In this document: positions 37,401-50,119 of the stretch, piece after piece
Layout: each line of letters begins with the position of its first letter
Numbering within the stretch: the stretch's first letter is position 1
Assembly: GCA_003640385.1 (NCBI GenBank)
Contig: RCAB01000269.1
Coordinates: forward strand, 1 to 64,000
Reading direction: 5' to 3'
DNA: 64,000 nt
DNA from: Setaria digitata
Lineage: Eukaryota > Nematoda > Chromadorea > Rhabditida > Setariidae
The notes under the pieces: model-generated
What the model was told of the DNA's origin: nothing
Databases searched by the model: none
The model's input: the letters and a program-made list of their open reading frames with translations, nothing else
Position numbers and translations under genes: made by a program

Positions 37401-38380
37401 AATGCTCAAAAACTTCTTCGCAGCAAAATGATTGAATGTGTTAGTGGCTTTCAATCATAATGAAATACAATAAAGTTCGGGAAATTTTTTTCCTTTGTTG
37501 CAATTCAGTTAGAAATCGAAATCAATTCTTAAGAAAATGATAACTTTAATGTTGGGATAAATTCTAGAAATTCCATTTTTCTTTTTTCTTAAATTTTCAA
37601 AAATGTTTTGTTTATACGATAGTTTTTGCTGCAGTTAAATGAATTATGGATTACATTGAAATAAATTTTTAAGCGTTTTTTTCTTTTTTTAATTTTCCAA
37701 AAATTTTTATATATAAAATAATGTAAAATTTGCAAAAAGTGTGCAGTAGCGGAAAAATTACGATAGAAATGCTTAAAAAAATGGTTTAAAAGTTATGAAC
37801 GAAATAGAGCACTATGAAATGGCAATATTTTAGCTGGAGAAAAAAAAGTTATCATAATTTCAATTTTTATCATTAATAATTTAATTCATATATCATATAC
37901 AATACAAAACTAACCTGTTTATATATATATATATATATATATATTTAGCGCTGGAAGCTAAAAATTAGATAGAATAGCTTAAGATTGTATACAGGATGTT
38001 GCTAACTAGTTAGTACAAACTTTTCATACAATATGTTGTCTTCAACCTGTGTAATTGCGCTGAAATACGCTGAATTTCTCTTTATGATTTCCAGATGTTC
38101 GTTCAAATCTGCTACATTTTTTCTTTATTTTTTCTTTTTCATTTCTCTTCTTTTCTTTGGCAAATCCCATAAAAATAATTAGCAAAGATTTGTTTTTTTT
38201 TTCGCATTAAATTAATGTAGGGAACATAAAAATTAAACTAATTACTTTATGAACAAATTCACTCCGTACTTCCCGTTAGTTGTGTTATAATTAATAAAAT
38301 TTCTGCATTAAAGCGAAAAGTAAAATGTAACTATCATTCAAATATATTAAATTATCATTATCAAACTGACTGATTGGAGC
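31498..38380. other. Gene-free AT-rich stretch
   Basis: Dominated by A and T runs. Open frames are short and Phe/Lys/Ile-rich. Slightly more complex patches at 33720-33800 and 35330-35480 showed no tRNA fold or coding signal on inspection. Confidence 0.55.
37918..37944. repeat. TA dinucleotide microsatellite
   Basis: Pure (TA)n run. Comparable AT-only arrays occur at 40083-40250 and 40468-40558. Confidence 0.9.
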
Positions 38381-38560
38381 ATAAATTATGCTTCCCATTG
38401 AATGCAACTGAATCGTTTACGCCAATGTTACCATTTTTCACGTGAAATGCAAATAAACGTGAAGATGGACAGTTCGCATCACAGGTAAGCGACAGGTTAT
38501 CTCATAAGTAAACTTGATTTCCTTTTAAACTGCCAGCAGTCAGTTGGATGTAAAAACTGT
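38380..38560 (+). promoter_or_regulatory. Regulatory-like island, possible orphan first exon
   Basis: A patch of higher complexity in the gene desert. In order it holds a CCAAT core (38421-38426), the palindrome TTTCACGTGAAA (38436-38447) with a CACGTG E-box, the POU octamer ATGCAAAT (38447-38454), AATAAAC (forkhead-like), and then an ATG at 38465 read for 20 bases up to a consensus donor CAG/GTAAGC at 38484/38485. It could be an enhancer or the 5' end of an unmodelled transcript; no matching downstream exon was identified. Confidence 0.3.
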
Positions 38561-40082
38561 CAGGTAGAAGTAAGTAAACACATTTCGAGAAAATTAAAAA
38601 TCCTTATCGAACAGTTTCCTCTCCTCTACAAAAGTGTTTGTTGCATTTTCCACCATTTCTGTTTTTAGCCAAATTTTGGGTAATAATTAATAATTAGTAA
38701 TATCATAAGATGACAACCATAATGATTAATAATTTAACAGCAATGATAATAATACTAATAATAATATTATATTATTATTATAAAAATATCATTAGATTAG
38801 TTGTCAATGACGAATATTAGTAACAAAAAAAAAGACATGTTTCATCGCCAGCGAGTAATACTGCTAAGTAAGTAATTAAACAAATTTGTGTTTGGACTGA
38901 TGTAATTAAGCAAATTATATGTAATTATATGCAATCCTGCAATCATTAAAACATGATAAGTGGATGGGGAAGTGAAGTTGTTAATTATGCGGATTCTATG
39001 ACTAGCAAGTGAATAAATCTGAAATTCTCTAAGCTCACTACTGAGCAGTGTTTCCACGTTGCCAGTGTAAGTAGATAAGTAAATGAATAAATATATCAAA
39101 CAAACGATCTAATTGATCAAATATAAGAATTTTTGCAAGCAAAGGACACAAATGGTAAGTGAGTGATTAGTAAATGATTACGATTATTATTCATACAGTA
39201 ATGAGATTATTATAATTTATTTGGTGGGAAGGAAAATATTTATCGGCGATATTTGATATGAGAAGGGGAAAAAAAATAGAAAAGAGAGAAAAGATTAATA
39301 TTCTTGGGATTGCCATGGCGACATGATGGAGCATGCAAGGACAAATTCTTTTTAATTTTAAAAATAGATTTATGAATTTTGGAAAAGTTTTTCTAAATTT
39401 TTTTAAAAGTGCAGACAGAGATATATATGCACAGAGAGAAGAAGACAGGAAAGGGAGAGAGAGAGAGCGAGCGAAGAGGGGAAAAGATATTTAGAATATT
39501 TTAGCTAGTGAAACTTGAAAAAAAAAAGAAAAAAAGTGGATAATTGTTGACTTAGTCAAATTGTTTAATAAATTTACGAAATTTGTAATTTGGCACATTC
39601 GTTAAAAAGAAAAATTTGGCAAATGATTCATTCCAAATTGGATTATTGTTAAAAAATGTACAAACTTTCAAAGAGTTATTTCGTCTTCCTTCCCTTCTTT
39701 GTTATTACTTTTCGGTTTGCCAATTTTATCATCAAAAATATGATTAAAGTATGCATTTGAAGCAAATGCAAACGATAATCATTTCATTTCGGGTAAGGGA
39801 GAGGGGTCAAATGGAGGTGAGGACGTCAGTTAAAGAGAAGGAAGAATTTGAGTTAGATTTAACTAAATTATAATTAAGAGTTGGACCGAAAAACTTTTTT
39901 ATGCAGAAATTATTCCGACAGTTGGATAGCCGGTATTTATGCTTTTATTGTCATTAGTGGTCTGCTAAAATAAGAAGCAGAAATTCAGATAATTATTTCA
40001 TTTTTTAATTTTTGTCGTTTTGTTTTATTATCATAATTATAATTCTGTTCACAGCAATAATGCTGCTTAATAATTATCTTTT

Positions 40083-40250
40083 TTATAAATATATACATTT
40101 TATAAATGTATATATATATATTTATAAAATATAAAAAAAAAATATATATTTATATTTATAATATATATTTATTTTTTTAAAAAATAAATAAATATATATA
40201 TATTTACCAATATATAAATACAGATTATTTATATATATATATAATTATAT
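40083..40250. repeat. AT-only low-complexity tract with small inverted repeats
   Basis: Nearly pure A/T alternation with several internal palindromes. The inverted pair AAAGACATTG / CAATGTCTTT lies just to the right (about 40254 and 40291). Confidence 0.8.
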
Positions 40251-42727
40251 TAAAGACATTGTTATAAAAATTATTTATTTTTCATCCTCAATGTCTTTAG
40301 AAGCATTGCTTTCCCAAAAAGACAAAAAAAAAATTTTACAGGTACAAAAAAAATGTGTGTGACAGAGTGAAAAATTCTAAAAGCATAAAATGAGACTTCT
40401 TCGTAATTTTTCGTGGAAAATAAATTATAATGACAAATTATAGCAATCTTGATTAGTTAAATGATTGAAATTATATATATAATATAAATAATAAAAAATA
40501 AAATAAAAATAATAAAAAATAAATTAATAAATAATATATATATATATATATATATATAGGGATTTTGTACATGGATGAGTGGTCAGAAATGAAGAACATT
40601 TATGCACGGATGATTTGATAAGAGATGAAATTGCAGAAACGGTTGAATTCAATGATAATCAATGTATTAATGTCTTGCAAAATCATCAAATGTATGCTGG
40701 CATTTTCATATATCAAAAAATTGCCGATGCATGATGATTGTTATAGTTATTTCTTTTTACAATTAATGTTCTTGATAATCACTATAAAAAGTAATTCTTG
40801 ACAGTGGTTGCAATTTCATCACGTTGTGATAAAAGATGATTATTGTTATAGTTGCGACAACGATGTGACAATTAACATGGCGGTATTTAAGAGAACAACT
40901 ATTTTAGTAAAAGGATAATAATAGTAATGTAATGATGGATAGTGGTACAGTATTAATGACGACGGCGATAATTACGTCGATGATTTGGCGAGAATATTTT
41001 GATGTTGACGGTGATTGCGGAAATGATATGTGATGATGAATAATGATGATAATGATTGTGATATGCTAGCAGTATTTTGTGGATTGGCGTTAATATTAAT
41101 GGTACTGGTTCTGGTATGATAACAAAGTGTTGATGAGTATGATGTTGCTGATCATGATGATTATTACAGTTATGACAATAATTGATGTCGAATATAGCGG
41201 TAATTATGATAAAAATACAGTGAAAATATGATAGTGATGGTTATATTTGTGATAATAACATAATGAAGAATAGAACGATGATACTGGTGACTGTGATATA
41301 TTTTATAGTAACGGTGCTGTGAAAAATATGTTACTGATAATGAAAAAAAAAAAGAAAAGAAAATGAGTGGATTACATTTTGTTTGCATGATTTAACTAGA
41401 ATTGAAATTAAAAAAAAAGTGGAATTCGTAGCAAATGCATCGTTGCCCTATTAAATCACATTATTTGTCCATTGAGTAGATGTCAAATTAATTGCCATTT
41501 TCTTCTCTTTTTATCTCTAAAAAAACAAAAATAACGAAAGGAAAAAAAAAAACTTTTGTAGGCTGATGAAAAAATCAGCGAAATTATCAAATTTTTTGAA
41601 ACAAATTCGAGATTAAATTGAATTTATTATAATCAACAATCATACGATAGCCTTATAATATTAGCGCAACATTCCGATTGAATTGAATTTAAAATCAATG
41701 TTAATTAACATATTAATTATTCTTTAGAGCTAATTGTAAACTATTATATAAAATTTATGAATTGGAAATGATTTCGGAAGAAGAAAATGATTTGATAAAA
41801 ATCCATGTGAATTCAGTAACTTATCACTTCATTACTAAATCATATCCTCCGAAACACTCATATCGAAAAGCAATCAACTGAATAAAATGATAACTGATAA
41901 TTGATGATAATAATAGAAAAAAAATTCCGCATATCAACTGAAAACAGATTTCGTACAATTCAGATTTATCATATAAATCAGTAATGTTATTCAGTAGTTC
42001 AAGCAGTTAATTCACAGTCTATTAATTTAAACAAAGTGTATGTTGGAAAAATCAAGGAAGGAAAACCAATTTGCGATAAAAAATACCAACCGGATAAATT
42101 GAAATTAATTGAGCAATTAATCACTCTTTAAATTTGCAAATCAAATTAATCATTAAAGAAGATATTTGTGATTATTCGACAAACAATAAAATTGAACTCA
42201 GAAAAATTGACAGAATCAAAACGAAAGTTTTAAAATTAATATAAATAAAGTGTTATCAAATTTTCAAGAATTGCTAAAAAATATATTTTGAAAAATTTCA
42301 TCTTATAAAAATATTTTAAAAAGCTCTTTTTCTTCTGAAAAAACATTAACAATTTTATTTCAAAAATAGTTTTTTCTGGAATACAATTCATAATTCAAAA
42401 TTGGGAAAAAGAAAAAAAGAATAAAAGTGCAACTTTATCAATTTGGGAAATAAATGATTATTGACTACTTCTAAAATTTATTTTCACATCAATTTCTCTT
42501 TCCATACAAAAATTATTTTTTAGATCCTTTTCTTTGGGAAATAAACCATCTCAATCTTTTTTATCGCAGTAATAAACTGAAACTCAAAACTTTATTTTCT
42601 ATAAACAACTTAAAATAAGCAAGACAAAATGATAAATTTAGCTCTGACGGAAAAAACTAAACTTGAAAAAATATGGAATAAATCTTGCGAAATGCAATTT
42701 TGATAAATGGAATAACCAATAATGGAT

Positions 42728-42818
42728 GATTAATGATTAGCAATCAATAATAAATAATAAAAAGTAGATAATTGGCAATGTAATAATAATAATAATAATT
42801 ATTATTATTGTTTTTGTT

Positions 42819-42874
<56 letters not shown>

Positions 42875-42910
42875 TAATGATTAGCAATCAATAATAAATA
42901 ATAATAATAA
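42728..42910. repeat. Direct repeat flanking an AAT microsatellite
   Basis: GATTAGCAATCAATAATAAA occurs near 42736 and again near 42878, either side of a long (AAT)n array. Unequal exchange or replication slippage across the array could produce this. Confidence 0.8.
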
Positions 42911-43099
42911 TAATTATTATTATTATATTATAATAATTATTATTAATTTTACTATCAAAGTAATGACTGGAGCTTGCTCATCTACCTCTCTGTTCTTTGC
43001 TTACTTTTACTCGTAGTTAAGTAATTTTGGAAGGGTGTTGTACTCTTTTAAATTAAGTAATCTGTTATATTTTCCACATTTTTTAGTTTTTTTTTTTTT

Positions 43100-43256
43100 T
43101 ATTATTATTATTATTACTATTACTATTAATAATAATAATAATTATTATTATTAATTATAATAATAATAATAATTATTATTATTATTAATTATAATAATAA
43201 TTATTATAATTATAATTAATAATAATTATTATTATTATAATTATGATCATAATAAT
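43100..43256. repeat. ATT/AAT microsatellite with alternating polarity
   Basis: Blocks of (ATT)n and (AAT)n alternate, giving several self-complementary segments. Confidence 0.9.
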
Positions 43257-44405
43257 ATAGTGGTAATAATAGACGATAAAATAATAATGATTAATTAGTA
43301 TTAATGCAACAGTTAACACTAATTAGTATTAGTGCAACAATTATCATATTGAGCTATGAAGTCGTACTTTCTCGTTTTTTTTTTTTTTTAAAGACGAGAA
43401 AAATTAGCGAAAATATTTTTCGGGAACTGTTTTGAATGAAAAAACGAATCAAATTTGTAAACTTTGAGCGATTTATTTAGTTTTTTTCCTTCTTTCCATT
43501 TGATTAAATTTGAATTAGACGAAAAGTTCAAATTGTTACGGATTTATGGACTTCTTCCGTATGATTAATTATAGCTAAATAAGTTTGTGTTATGACTAAC
43601 TTCATTCAATTTCAACTTCGAATGTGAGGTGGAAACAGTGAAATTGAAAAAGTTAATTGCAAATACTTAGAAATGATTTGGTTGAAACAAATAAAGGGAA
43701 AATTAAAGGCGAATAATAATTACTGAAATTTTCTTATCTTTGTCACGCCGTGATGTAACATATTAAAGAAAAAAATGATTTTATATATTAATGTGTTTTA
43801 TTTTTTAAATTTTGAAGAAAAGAGAGAGCAGAATTAATTCAACTGAGAAAATCAGAAAGGAAGGAAGGAATTTTCATGAAAATCATAAATTTCTGCCAAA
43901 TCTGGAAAAAAAAAGAGGAACAAATTTTTCTCACAGTACGAATTCTTTCGCATTGCTGAGATATGAATTGTTAACCAATGAAGGATAAATATAATATAAG
44001 CTATTTTGAAGATTTTATCATGATAACTACTTCTCATACATTTCGACTAATTTACCTTCTGGATAATATTACAATAGATAATATCAAATAATCTTTTTAG
44101 AATTTGGCACTAGATGATAAAATCTGAAATGATATTTTGTTCGAGCGTTATCATTTCCCAATTTTAGTTTAATGTATTTTTTTTTCTGAACTATCAAGTT
44201 AAATGTTTGTTTCAATCAGTTTAATATATTTATTGCACTGAAGTAAAAAATTTTTGTTCTGTGCAAACTGTGCGAAGTTTTTGTTTGTATTTTTCTCGAA
44301 AATTTTCCAACTTCCTAAATAACATTTTGACACAGTGAATCTATTGTTTTAATGAGATTTCTAGAGTGAAAAATTCTCACTGCAATGTGAAAATTTTGAA
44401 ATTTA

Positions 44406-44666
44406 ACAACCAAATTAGTTAAATTTACAATTAAATGTCCTTTCTCATGGAATATATTTTTGAAAAATTTTTGTAAACTATTTTTTGATTAAAATTGGTT
44501 ACGATTTATCTAAAGAAAATTATTTATATATAACAATATATAATTTTCTTCTTAAACATATTTTTTCATTTTTTTAATTATCTTCTTAGAAAATTATATA
44601 TTGTTATATATAGATAATTTTCTTCCAAAAAAAAATTTAAAATCAAACAACCAAATTAGTTAAATT
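44406..44666. repeat. Foldback element bracketed by a 20-base direct repeat
   Basis: Arms at 44513-44550 and 44587-44624 are nearly perfect inverted copies (about 38 bases, spacer about 36). The arms contain AAAATTATATATTGTTATAT. The sequence ACAACCAAATTAGTTAAATT occurs at 44406-44425 and again at 44647-44666, bracketing the foldback. No ORF lies inside. Confidence 0.7.
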
Positions 44667-47600
44667 AAACGGTTTAAAGTTAACTTTTAATACTACAGCA
44701 AATCTTCAGTAGCATACATTTTCTTTGATTGAAAATACTAAGGAGAATATGTGTAATTTGTTTTGGCTGAGTCTAAAAAATTCATAATATCTAGTCATAG
44801 GTGTAGTGTTTTAAGAAATACTTAGCAAGAATAATATGGAAGGTACCAGAAAAAAAGCCAATTCCTAACCGGAAATATTTCAAGTATCAGAGTATTTCAG
44901 GTTTTTATTTTAATTAACATTAAAGTTCCAATAATTAAGTAACTGCAGTTGCTGTTTAGTCTGAGAAAGGTGATACTAAAAAGATGAACAGAGAGCTAAA
45001 TATACCAAGATCACGACGAGTAATTTAACTGATAACAATATCATGAAAAATGACAATGAAAGTAGTAAAGCGTTTATTGGACTGATAATTTTATTTGCAA
45101 GAAATTTCATAACGAAAAAAAAAAAAAAGGGTGATTATCTGACAATAAATTGATATAAACGATGAAAAAGTCATACTGAATTGGATGGATGAATCATTTT
45201 ATGATAATGAAAAAAGGGGAGGGAGTGAAAAAAAAAAAAAAACAAATTAATAAGAATTATGACATTTTATTAATTGTATTATATAAAAAAATAAAAATTT
45301 AATGCAATGAAATGAATTTTCTTCAGCTCTCTCTCTCTGTCCCTCTCTCATCTACACTCTCTCTTGCCATCATTCCTATTTGTTTCTTTTAATTTAATTT
45401 CAATACGTTTTTTGTTTTTTTTTTTTTTTTCGTGAGTTAATCGAATAAAAAAGAGAAAAAAATAAAAAGCAAAATGTGAAAGAGTAATTGGAAATGCCTA
45501 GAATAAAATTAAGGAAGTGAATAAAAATTTGCATTGTTTGACAAGAAAAGTGTATAAAAATTTTAGAGTAATAGCATCAACAATTCATTTAATAATATTA
45601 AAAGTGGGATTTTTCAATGACATAATAATTCATCTTTCCCCCCAAAAAAAAAAAAAAGAAAAATAATAATAATAATTGTTATTATAATTGATAGCAAAAA
45701 TCAATAATAGTAATAATAACAACAACAACTGTAGTAATGGAATTATAGTTAAGCAATTATTAGTAATAGCTAACCAAATTTCAGTCTTTCAATATTTCAG
45801 ACAGAAGGTCATAAAAGTTTCGACATCATTTCGATGTATCGATGGTAAATTATCTAGATTAGACATAATAAATGATCAGCAAAGGGTAAAACAATTAGTT
45901 TTATATCTCAAACAAGAAATAAATTTAGTTCGCTGTAACTTAATGTAAAATTTGTAATCTTCAAAGCTCCCACTTTTAATTTTCTGTTTATGAAAATTTA
46001 GTAACAAAATAGTTTGAATAAATATTTTAGGGAAAAATTCGATGCTTTTTAAAAGAATGGATTAAAAAAAAAAGGAAAAAAAAAAAGAAATTTAAACAAT
46101 TTGAAATTGGATACTGCATATCCTTTTCGTTTTTCTGCTGTAAATCAACAATGATTCAGAAAGATGGAGTAGTTCATTTTGTGGTAAATTTAGGTAACAT
46201 TCAGAAAAAAAAAAAAAAAAAAAAAAAAACGAAGCAATAAATAAATAGTTGTTAATTTTGTTTTCTAATTGCAATTATTGTTGTTAATTTTGTCTTCTAA
46301 TTGCAATTATAAAATGATTTTTAGAATTATTCGTGCAGTATACATAGATAATACTAATTAATTTCATTTAAAACTCTCTTTTTTAATTTTTAGTTTTTTA
46401 ACGTTTAAAATGACTATATTTGTTTTTCATTCATTTGTTTTAATTTGTATTGATAAATTGTTATCAAATTTTTTAGATTGATTTTCAATAATTTTGTAAT
46501 TCAGACAATTTTAGCGAACTATAATATTTTATCATTGTAATGTACTATTGCTGCTTTCAAAATGTGATACCAATTAGATTTTTTTTTTTCTTCCATCCAA
46601 TTTCTGCTTATCCTGCAGTGTTGCATTAAAACATTTTACTTTTTAATTAGTTACAGGTCAAATTAGTAGCTTATCAAAACTAATGCTTTTACATTAAGGG
46701 GAAATTACTAAATACATTATTATCGAATGAAATATCATTTTTACTTCCATAAATTCCTTTTCAATTTTTTATATGTCAAAATTCTCACTTAAATAATTTA
46801 CTGTTTCAGAGTTAATTTTGGTTCGTTCATAGGAGAATATACATTTATCATTTTATGCATCATATCATTGGCCAAAATAATTTTGTCAAAGTGTTTTATT
46901 TATTTTAATGTGTCAAAAGTAAGATTAGACTTGTAACACTCAAACAAAGTATTGCATTTCAATGCAAAAAAAAGTTATGAGTGATAATTTAGCTGTTGTA
47001 TGATAATACATATCACAGGAATGATTAACCCAGCTCTATAGGTAAAGAAAAATTGTTAGTTTGTTTTCTTTTGTGATATCATGTTAGCATAAATCCAGAC
47101 TAGTTAATTAAATTCTAATAGGTACATAAATGTAGTGAAACAGATCTTTAATTCCATATCTTCAACCTTCGACCTTAGATTTCCTTCTCAATCCTTCGAT
47201 AGTTAAGCTGCATAGGAGATCGACAGCTGAGTTGATTAATTAAAGCAGTTAACAAACTTTAAATCTATCAAATTAATTTATAAAATTATCCCTCAAACCT
47301 TTTTCTTTATTTAATTACCAACTTCTGTGTGTTCGTTCTTTAACTTCTGCCAATTTCACATAATTTTCTTCAGTAAAAAAAATTAATTAACACTCTAAAA
47401 TGCTTGATAGTTCGATTTTCTGGAAGAATGTGTAAAAAAATATTAATACTGCTGAATATTACAGTCAGTTATGAAACCCTTGTAATTAAAGCTTATTATT
47501 TTGGCATAAATTTAGGATGTCTTTGAACTCTAATACAGACAGCCGGAGATGGATTACGAATATTAAATTTCATCAAAACTAATTTGTCTTTGAAAAAAAA

Positions 47601-49089
47601 AAAAAAGTGATACAATAAATAGTTGGTGTTAACTACTAAAATGAAATGAAGCTAATGAAATTCCAAAAATGAAAAAAAAAAAATCGTCATAATTACTTCG
47701 CAATTAATAATTGACAACAAGTGTCAAAATTAAAACAATATGAAATGAAACAAAAAAAGGATTATTCTATAATTAATGAATTCCGTTGGTTCTTTTCCAA
47801 TCGAAATAATTTAAAAAGAATTATTCGATTAATTCATTTCTTATCACAATTTGTTACCATTATATCGTTTAACTTGTCGTTTTATAAAAATTAGGAAAAA
47901 AAAAAAGAAAAGAAGGAAATAATTGACCAGCTTCCTCTTTTTGTCTCTCAGCTATTACAGAAAAATTGCCATTATTAAAATGAAATACAATGAAGAAAAA
48001 AGAAGGAAAAAGTAGATGATATATTAATTGGAGGTAATTTTTCTTCAGATAATAAATATCTTTTAATGGAATTTAAGATTTTTCTTCCTTTGAAACCTTC
48101 AAATGCTTTCGAAATGAACAACTGCTTTGTATAATTTCAAAAGGATGCAGCTAAGCTGAAAATGAAAATGACACAAAACATAAATAAATGACAAGTTAAT
48201 TTTCCTTTTTCAAATTTATTAACGAAATATTTGAACTTTAAATTGGTAAATATGAAGTTTTGGAAGGTTATGAAAGAAAATGAGCGAAGAAAAAGTAAAT
48301 CATAATCACAATGATTGAAGTTAAACTCATAAACAATGAATTATAATTAAATATCGGTGAAAAAGAAACAAGGATCGAAATTTTCGACATCAAACGAAAT
48401 GAGATGTTTTAAAAAAATTCTTCTTTAATCGGATCGTAGAACTTGCAAATTTCCAAAATCCAATGAGTTATGTAAATGGAACTGAAAAATGTAAATAATC
48501 TTCTTTCAATTATTAATTAAATAATGATTGATTTATTAGTAACGGCAATAAGCTGGAAAAAATTTTCCTTTCTTGCATCTTTTTTAAATAACTTTTACTT
48601 AAAATTTCTCCTAACGTAATTCCTGTTGATAATGTCGCTAAATAATTAAACGGTTTTGCTGATTGGCAGGTTTTACTTGTTTTTTGAAAATAGAAATATG
48701 CGTAGTTATACTTCAGTTATTCAAATTTCCGGATAAAACTACAAAACTTTCCGACTTCATCGCCCGGAATGTCGTTATAATACGTGAAATTAATTTCGAA
48801 TGCAGCGATCTACTTCTGAACAGTGGCTAATATTTAACTAATTTTAACTAATTGTTTCCTATTATTGCCGCTAAATAATAATGCATTGTACAAGATGTTA
48901 AGCTAAATTTTGTACCACAAAAATTAATTCTAATTCTAGATTTTCAAAATGTATAATTACGTAATATTTGCAGTATGAAAAAATTGAAGCTGTGAAAATG
49001 CTACACGCTATAGCTCACTGACAGGAATAGTATTTTACTAGTTTTAAATTTAAAAAAGTATGTAGGTAAATATTTCTCTTTTTCTGTTT

Positions 49090-49775
49090 TCAAATTAATT
49101 CCATGCTTCCAGCATAAGTGTTAATATTTTTCATGCATGAAATTATTCATGGAGAATTGATATTTTCCAGTAATTAACTAATCATTTAAAATTTTTATCA
49201 TAATAGCATGTTTGAGTTTTATTTTATTGGGAGGTAAATTTTCTTGGAGAAAAAAAAAAAAAAAATGAAATGTAAAATAAAATATAAATTAAGAAGGAAA
49301 GCAGATGTAGTGCGGAGTGATGATATTTTGCAAAAGCCTTCGCTGTATTATAGTGGTACATCTTCAAAATGATAATTAACATCTGTATGCATGCTAATTG
49401 ATAACACACAGACAAAGCATTATAGAAACACAAAATACGGACATATCTCAATTATTTCTTTTGTAATTCTTCGTTGAAAGTATGAAAGAAAAGATGAACA
49501 GGAGGAATGATTTAAAGATACATTACTGATGCATATGAGCGATGAGAAGTTCGAATACGAAATTTAATCTTGTTGTAACAAAAAATTACTTAGCTGGCAA
49601 TTATGCTCAACGGGCTGTGGAATACTAAAAGAGTTACGTTGAAGAAAATTAATTTCGTGCTTCCTGCATAAGTGTTAATATTTTTCATGCATGAAATTAT
49701 TCATGGAAAAGATCAGTTTTATTTTATTGGGAGATAAATTTTCTTGGAGAAAAAAAAAATGAAATGCAAAATCAA
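49090..49775. repeat. Diverged direct duplication with internal deletion
   Basis: A segment at about 49090-49280 recurs at about 49650-49770. Shared blocks include GCATAAGTGTTAATATTTTT, CATGCATGAAATTATTCATG and TAAATTTTCTTGGAGAAAAA. The second copy lacks roughly 60 bases between the second and third blocks. It may be a dispersed repeat family or a local duplication. Confidence 0.8.
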
Positions 49776-50039
49776 AGAGATTAAAAAGTACAAAAATTAA
49801 ACTGATCCTTTAAATTATATGAAATATAGATAATTCCTGTAACTCTGCGATAGAGTAAAATTATAACTACATCTGTGCATGAATAAAATCCATTCATTTA
49901 AATAGAAAGAAGAATATATTTGACAATAAAATTATGCTTGCAGTAATTTTATTTTCAGAAGAGAAAGAAAAAAAAAATTCTGACTGTGACCCGCAAAATT
50001 TTTCATTTTGACTCATTCATCGTAGTTTTTGTGCATTCA

Positions 50040-50119
50040 TCAATTACGTGACGTTGGTTTGATAAGTTTTGTTCTGTCTTTAGTTTTCATTGACAGTGTG
50101 TACGAGGCGTGCTTGTTAA
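50040..50119 (+). promoter_or_regulatory. Upstream region of the zinc-finger gene: bZIP-like site and candidate trans-splice acceptors
   Basis: TACGTGACGT at 50045-50054 combines an E-box-like and a CRE-like core. TGTTCTGTCTTTAG ends at 50083 and TTGACAG at 50096, 36 and 23 bases before the ATG. Either could accept a spliced leader; the first has the better pyrimidine tract. Confidence 0.35.

Larger units (their letters stand above)
38561..50020. other. Gene-free AT-rich stretch upstream of the zinc-finger gene
   Basis: Contains AT, AAT and ATT microsatellites, a foldback at 44.4-44.7 kb and a diverged duplication at 49.1/49.7 kb (listed separately). The 86-residue plus-strand frame at 45688-45948 starts in an AAT repeat (poly-Asn); its second half looks less biased but matches nothing I know. 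No tRNA or coding exon is supported. Confidence 0.55.
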
